A DNA stretch of 61,381 nt, from assembly GCA_027579435.1 (NCBI GenBank), contig JANBPK010001073.1:1-61381 (forward strand), read 5' to 3'. Origin of the DNA: Candolleomyces eurysporus. Its lineage: Eukaryota; Basidiomycota; Agaricomycetes; Agaricales; Psathyrellaceae. Positions 55,696 through 61,381 of the stretch are shown in pieces (position 1 is the first letter of the stretch; each line of letters starts with the position of its first letter). The translations under genes were made by a program, and so were the position numbers. The notes under the pieces are model-generated. The model was not told the DNA's origin and did not search any database. It saw only the letters and a list, made by a program, of their open reading frames with translations.

Positions 55696-56033
55696 AGAAT
55701 TGTGGCAACCACTCTGTTTCTTCTTGCTGTCTTTTCCTGGACAATCTCCATACCCTTTACAAGGGCTTCTGTATCTCTTGATTCTTGAATTTCCCAAGCA
55801 CCCTTCAATTGAGGTCTCCCCACAATTTTAGCATATATGTGCTTGCTGCTTGGATAGGTGTTTGAGCTTTTGAGCTACCAGTACATATATGCGACTCTCC
55901 TGGCTGCTGCAATTGACTGCCTCTTGGCTGGCTTGCGGTCAAACTCTCAAACGAGGGCCGAAAAGATGGACGGTACCGCATTTGGAAGTCTCATCACCGG
56001 TTTCAAACTCCGCACCTTAGGGATTCCCTAAGG

Positions 56034-57082
56034 GACACAGACATGCTTAGCGAGCCGGGTAGGGGGTTACCAGCGTGGGAAAAGGTCCTGGATCGGAGAA
56101 TCTGCTGCCTCTTGGCTACTTGTTCTGGATCTGGCTCGTGAGTTTCAATCCTTCGCTCCTTCATTGGTTCTAGTCTCCCTGGAATGATTTCATGCTGCGG
56201 AGTAGATCAAATTCGAAAGCCAACCACCGTAACAACGATGCTTCCCACAGACCACCATCCGACTTGCGTGTTGAGATCGATGCCAGGATTAATGTGGCGT
56301 GCTTTTCGAGTGGGAAGCTGGTTAACGAAGTAAATTTGTTCGAGACAATTGGGAGGACTTGGGAGGGCGCTGAAAATTAGTTGCTTACTTCCCTCTCGTC
56401 GTCCCATCTCGCGAAGTCTTACTGTTCAATTGCTGTTCCACTTAGTGGATATTGGTCGGTTGGGTTGAAGAAGTTGGTGTTAATACGCTCGGACAAACAG
56501 CCTAAGTTTGTGAAGCATATCAAACTATAAATATAACGAGGATGCTGTTCGAGCTCCCCCTATAGGCCCTTGGGGGCTCGATGCACCGAGTCACGCTGTA
56601 AGCATGGTCGAAGTTGGTACCGTAGCCTCTTCTAAGATGCGCGTTATCCAAGCAACGATCATAATTCCCAAGGGATACATGTGTCATCAGTGCCGTAATC
56701 ATCCGAAGTGAATACAGTCCTGTCCTTGGTTCTGTCAAACGCGAAGTTGATCTGGAGAGCACGAAGGGCGACGACACTCCACGATCAGTGAGCGGTTGAT
56801 GAGAAGCTGGTTTGTGGGAAATGTCGATGTGGTGATGGGTGCCACCGTGCCTCGAACATTGCCTCGAGAAGTCGACAGTTTTCAATGTCGAGTTTGATAT
56901 GATACGAATGGAAGCCTCCAAAGATCGCAGCAGCCACTATGTAAAGAAAGATAAATGAAGACCTCGTGAGCTCGTCTCTAAAGTAGGAAGCGGGGGTTGA
57001 CTTTAAATCGGGTATCTGTGGAGCCCCATCCTGCTAACATACCTTCCCCCACAGACGAGAGCTTTCCATCTGTCCCGCTGTC
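56034..57082. other. Intergenic, upstream of the DUF6533 gene
   Basis: A minus-strand frame (56520-56921) and a plus-strand frame (56192-56380) have no recognisable motif. I do not call genes here. Confidence 0.4.
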
Positions 57083-58932
57083 ATGGAGAACGATCTAGCC
57101 GAGATCGAAGCAGCAGTGAGTATGTGGATCATCCAAGAGGTCAGTGAAATACGATATCCACTGCACCGTGATACTGACTTGCCAAATTCGCTTCAAGTAC
57201 ATTGACGGTAAGGATCGAAGTTCGATCACACTCCAGCTGCTGAGGTCCAGCCCGCATAGTGGTCTGCTACAGTGCATTTGTAGGTCATTATTTGGATCCC
57301 CATGGACCAGACCCACTCACCTAGGGCGTCAACGTCCAAGTTCTATTTTTGTCTCACCACTTTCGGAGACGAGGTACGCATGATGTCATTTGTTTGCAGT
57401 GTAGGACCCCTTGAGTCTTACCATTTGTTTTGACCAGGTCTCCAAAGTATGGTCCCAGCGGTGGAAGCTGGGTGGGATTTTGTACTTGACCATCAAGTAT
57501 ACTACGATTCTCGACATTATAGTCACATTTTTGGGTGAGTTGATTCCGATTCCCTCTGATTCGCCATCGAGGTGATTCTCTCACATGTCTAATGTCCCAT
57601 TTACGTTACAGCGGCCTGGCGTTTACACCTCACGTTGAGCACGAAGGTAGGTCCTCTACTATGGTCTATTATTGCTTCCAGAATGTAACGATTACTGGCA
57701 GATATGCTATGGCTTGACGATTCTCAGCAGGAGTACGTTCCCCCTCATACTCCGGGTGTTGTTTAGCTTGGCTGTTAACGAGATTCCTACTCTTCTGCCA
57801 AGTTGTGATGCGTGTCAAAGTTGACACCGCAGAAGGTGCTGCCTACATCTCTTAAGGGTTAAAAGGCGGACAGTAGTGCTCAAATTCCTCTAGCCGCCCT
57901 ATGGCTTTGTCTCTATGCCCTACTCGGGGCGAAAAGAATCTATTCCTTCTTCTTATTAGTAGCATTCATGGTCGGTCATATCGCTTTACATCACTATGGC
58001 TCCATTTCAGCCCATTCAATACTCACTCGCAGGGATTCACAATCGCTCTCCATGTCGTGACATGGACCGCCCTTTCGAAGCACGTAGGTTAGTAATCTAG
58101 CAGAATCGTTACTACTTATCGATGAGGCATGTGTCAACATTGCTCACTAATTACTCTCCCCCTCAGAGCCCCCTTTGACCCAGCTGGACCAAGAACTGGG
58201 CTACGCATGCGGATATGTAGCCTGGCGCTCCGTAGCTATGGTGCATATCACAACCGCGAGAACTGCTTGTATGCATCAAGAATTTCTAATCACGGCTTCT
58301 AATTAACCGATAACTGACGACGACTGTCTGCTGTGATTCCCAGTCGCAACCATACTAGGCGCCATTACCCTCTACATCCGCTATCGCCATCAACATAACT
58401 CGCTGATCAAAGTAATACGTCGAGACGGGGGGNATGTACTACATCTCAGCACTCGGTTCGTTTGAGGATAAAATCGAGACCCTCCTACGCAGCTAATCAA
58501 AGCCTTTGTGTGGTCTACTCTAGTTCTCCGATTAGTGAATGGAATCACGGCCTTGCCAAACTCTCCGGTACGTCGCCTCAGCGAGTGTGGGGTGAGATCA
58601 TAGATCACTCATATACCTACGTTCCACCTTCCAAAGATTAAGGACCCGTACTGGATATCAAGCTCGTACGCTTCTCTCTGGACTAGCTTTGTTCTCTCGA
58701 GAGCCTGACGCACAGACAGGATCTCCATTGTCACAACCCCGATGTTCTCCATGCTGTTGCTGCTCAATATGCAGAAGGTCAACGGCACCGAGACTCGGGC
58801 TATTGTCTCCACCCTCATTTTCAACGTCAAGGATAACCCAGACTCTCGGCAGGCCATTGAGGATGAAGGATATGGATTTGACGGTAGTACCATGCATAGT
58901 GTGTCGAGGGGTCGGGTGGGGGCAGAGCCATG
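57083..58932 (+). CDS. DUF6533 multipass membrane protein, possibly broken
   Basis: Many short exons. The start MENDLAEIEAA (57083-57115) appears to join a 10-nt exon (57198-57207, encoding YID) and then VVCYSAF, FYFCLTTFGDEV and, after another intron, SKVWSQRWKLGGILYLTIKY with TTILDIIVTF. This is the DUF6533 signature (YxxVxxxTxLxYDxxLTFxDEVxxIWxxRWxxxKxLYxxxRY). Further helices follow: ALWLCLYALLGAKRIYSFFL (57896 on), then IKVIRRDGG with MYYISAL (58410 on, crossing an N after a G run) and a last helical part PMFSMLLLLNMQKVNGT. DUF6533 proteins are fungal membrane proteins of unknown role. A TGA after LSRA at about 58707 may break the last part, though an alternative splice is possible. Confidence 0.65.
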
Positions 58933-60260
58933 AATAGCGGTCGACCTCCGTTCGCTTGTTAAAGGGATATCGATCAAGTGTACAGCACGTCTGAAGATGG
59001 AACCTGATTACTCTTGAAATGCTTCGTTGTTGTTAATGTTCATCTCATGCCATTTCTTCTTATACCACCTGTGGGTAGAGTCCGATGCTACCCAAGGCAG
59101 TGACCCGAAGCATGATATAAACTTAAATTAAGCCGAAATATATTTATTCTACACTGTATGAAGTGACTTGAGCTGCCAGGAATTCCTTCTATACCATCCG
59201 GCAGTGTTTGCCCCTTGATGATGAGCAAAATAGGTCGCGAATAGCGCTAATAAGAGCAAACTGTTGTCATTGGGATCAACGACTTTCAACTTACTGACAG
59301 AGAGACTTGGCCCAGTTCGTAAGGATGAAGGAGTGCAAATACAGTATAAGGAAGCTTACAAACAGCGGAACGCTAGAGTACAAAATACACGACTAGCGCG
59401 GTCGACTCAGATCAAGCCCGGAGTAAATTCCTTGGAGTAAAGCGCTAGAGCGTACCGTAGTACCCAGAATCTTCTCGAGCGGCTTTGTTAGAGTAAGCTA
59501 TGGGAGTGAACACTGGAGTCGAACACTTAGGGTGAGTCGACTCCAAGGACAACTATCGTTAGAGTAAATTTGCAGATTTCACGAGATAATTAGAGTACAT
59601 TGCCAGAGCTCGATCATTGCGGTAGGCTGCTTGAGTAGAATAATCAGAAAAATCAACTCAGAGTATCTGTGTAGCTGTATAATATGACGCTGTGTCACCG
59701 CTAGAGGCGGGACCTTTTTTACGCACCCGAGAACCAATGCGGTGCATGGCATAGATTTGTAGCAGCACTCATTGATTGAGAATACCCACAGCTCTGTCTC
59801 ACCTTTTCACCCTTTCACCCCACTTGCGCTGACCAATCCCGGAGGGTAATGCGCCTCAAGTCACCATCTCGAACAAGCATCCGTAAGCCCGACATGGGCA
59901 AGGCCTAACGCCAAAATGAGCCGAGGGAATGTAGGCTCGATCCAGCCGTGACTGGGAGTGGAAGTTTATGTGTCCAGGGCGTTGTGAGAGGAATTACCCA
60001 CAGTAACCAATACCCTTCACATCACCTCGTTGATTTCATTTTTTGACCTACTACGCCATAGAACTGGCACCAGGTGACTGGTTCTAGAGGGAATTATGGC
60101 ACAAATATGGCGTGTATATTGGGGAAAAAGTCATTTTTTGTACATGTTTGATAGAAACGTGAGATTTGAGTACACGCTGTTCAAACTCACAGGAAAGTGG
60201 TACATGTTTTTCGGGTACATGTTTGGGTTGGTACATCTTGCGGAGTTGTCCCATTTGGGA
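58933..60260. other. Intergenic and repeat-like DNA
   Basis: No gene is supported. A hairpin GGAGTCGA..TCGACTCC lies at about 59515-59544. GTTAGAGTAA occurs at 59488 and 59559. GTACATGTTT occurs three times between 60140 and 60225, just ahead of the DIRS-like copy. Confidence 0.45.
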
Positions 60261-61381
60261 TGATAGTCTCGGTGAATGTAATGACCGGAGAGTGAAGTCT
60301 ACGACATGAGTCAGCGTGGTGATCGGCAATCTTCTTTGCTCCTCACCACGCACATCTCGAGAATCCAGAAGTTCTACCAGCCCCGTAGAGCATTATTTTG
60401 ACAAGAAAAAAAGATTATTCTCTTAACTCTTTAATACTCTGCACTATTTTATCTATCACGATGGCTGGTATCATTGTTAATGATCCCAATCTCGAAGTCT
60501 GCCCCGACTTTACCTCAGATGTCTATCAAGCCACCCGGCAGCCCCTAGTGGACAAGGGATTCTCGGGCGAAGATGCTGCAACTATCCTTCGGGCCTCGTG
60601 GGAGGCGTCTAATGCCTTAGCCAAACAGCGATGGCAACAGCAAATCGACGATAGGGCGGCAGCCGAGGCCGATGCTGCAATGGCCGCTAAAGAAGCCGAA
60701 GAACGTCGCATCGCTACTGTGAGGGAGGAGTCGGAGGCTGCGCTCAAAGAGGAGAAGCGAAAGAACAGGGCAAAGTACATGCCGATTCAGGAGGGCATAG
60801 GGATGCCGGACCGTCCCATGGTCGAACTCCCGCACGCGGTGATGCAGAAATTCAAGAAGGCGGAGTACGTCGAGCTCTGGTACACCTCGGATCAAGGAAT
60901 CCTCAACACGGTCCATGAATTGGGCTCCGTTCAGTCCCAGACCTTCTCGATGGTCCAGGGTGACGATGGACAGATGTCAATGATCCCATCTGCCACATTG
61001 AAAGCCTCCAAGGTTCTCGTAAAGGACGAGGACCTGTCCTGGGAAGACTTTACTGCAGGTTACCTCAGAGCGCTCAACGCCATGGCAAATTCCGGCTGGC
61101 CCCAAGACCGTGTGCAAATGTTCGCTCGCTTCTGGAGCAACGTTCAGCTACACCCTTGGAACTCGACCCTTGACCCAACTGGGTGCGACAGGCGCACCTT
61201 GCTCATCTATCAGGCCCAGCAGCGGCGAGCATGGCACCAGCACATCCTACACAACGAAAGTGCGCCTGACCTGTCGGTCTTCAAGCCAGAGGCATTGAAC
61301 CGTGCCCATGAAGAAGCTGTGCNGCAGATAACCGGATGAAGGAGGCTNCAGTCAACAGAAGCTAAGGTCTGTCATGTTGCC
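60261..61381 (+). mobile_element. DIRS-like retroelement, second copy, runs off the window
   Basis: Starts with TGATAGTCTCGGTGAATG, the same first bases as the minus-strand copy at 12973, then a 200-bp leader and gag. It is in opposite orientation to the first copy. The 3' half lies outside the window. Confidence 0.8.
60461..61381 (+). CDS. DIRS-like gag, second copy, partial
   Basis: Begins MAGIIVNDPNLEVCPDF as in the first copy and stays highly similar (a few scattered substitutions, such as A to T and L to F). The same blocks are present: ELPHAVMQKFKKAEYVELWY, SWEDFTAGYLRALNAMANSG and RFWSNVQLHPWNS. At 61323 an N plus extra bases shift the frame before the conserved RYRMKEA segment, probably a consensus error; another N is at 61348. 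The high similarity of the two copies suggests recent activity. An upstream in-frame Met at 60398 lies in the leader and is not conserved as a start. Confidence 0.78.

Larger units (their letters stand above)
54425..56033. other. 1.6-kb segment bounded by related palindromes
   Basis: TTAGGGAATTCCCTAA (54425-54440) is a perfect 16-bp palindrome, and CCTTAGGGATTCCCTAAGG (56015-56033) is a perfect odd palindrome with the same core. The segment between is AT-rich, lacks coding capacity and holds the 240-bp direct repeat. It may be a non-autonomous mobile element. Confidence 0.35.

Noticed and set aside
60398..60460. Earlier start codon for the second gag copy
   Set aside because: The upstream extension reads from the leader, is not conserved as a start in the first copy, and MAGIIVND is shared by both.

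Overview
The window reads as nuclear DNA of a filamentous basidiomycete, most likely an agaricomycete mushroom. Genes are broken by many short spliceosomal introns (about 45-60 nt, GT..AG, CTAAC/CTGAC-like branch sites). Several protein families are ones I associate with Agaricomycetes: KDZ and Tnp2 transposases, a DUF6533 membrane protein, ULD_2 ubiquitin-like, JmjC-like and F-box/LRR proteins. There is no bacterial organisation, CRISPR array, rRNA or tRNA that I can support. Family names come from recognition of motifs; no database search was run.

Layout. 1-5.7 kb: transposon graveyard (22-bp satellite, KDZ relic, retrotransposon gag relic, C-terminal relic of a Plavaka-like transposase). 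5.7-7.1 kb: 61-bp tandem repeat and a compact ULD_2 gene. 9.68-12.99 kb: 3'-truncated tyrosine-recombinase-type (DIRS-like) retroelement on the minus strand, bracketed by a 20-bp direct repeat; a second copy enters at 60.26 kb in the opposite orientation. 13.9-31.7 kb: a gene-dense island with RING/coiled-coil genes (three related, one broken), a long broken CACTA/EnSpm Tnp2 transposase gene, a Ser/Pro-rich unknown, a Pro/Gln-rich gene carrying a 'GMSTDES' motif, a seven-exon WD40 gene with a C-terminal membrane helix, and two F-box paralogues, one internally deleted. 32.4-37.5 kb: degenerate JmjC-like gene back to back with a D-amino-acid-oxidase pseudogene. 38.1-43.5 kb: a five-exon small gene whose start codon lies 26 bp from the LTR of a 4.6-kb Ty1/copia element. 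43.5-49.9 kb: mostly non-coding repeats. 50.1-51.8 kb: a 503-aa multipass membrane protein lying between two diverged copies of a ~1.1-kb segment. 57.1-58.9 kb: a DUF6533 membrane protein.

Recurring themes. (1) Conserved arginine codons are repeatedly replaced by TGA, in transposons and in host-like genes, as expected from CGA to TGA change at CpG. (2) Most isolated N bases follow mononucleotide runs and coincide with frame changes, so several apparent frameshifts are probably consensus errors. (3) Five genes can be spliced by eye into phase-consistent intact frames with high confidence (ULD_2 165 aa, RING 228 aa, WD40 431 aa, RING-like 195 aa, micro-exon gene 193 aa), plus the 503-aa membrane protein; most other genes carry at least one break.
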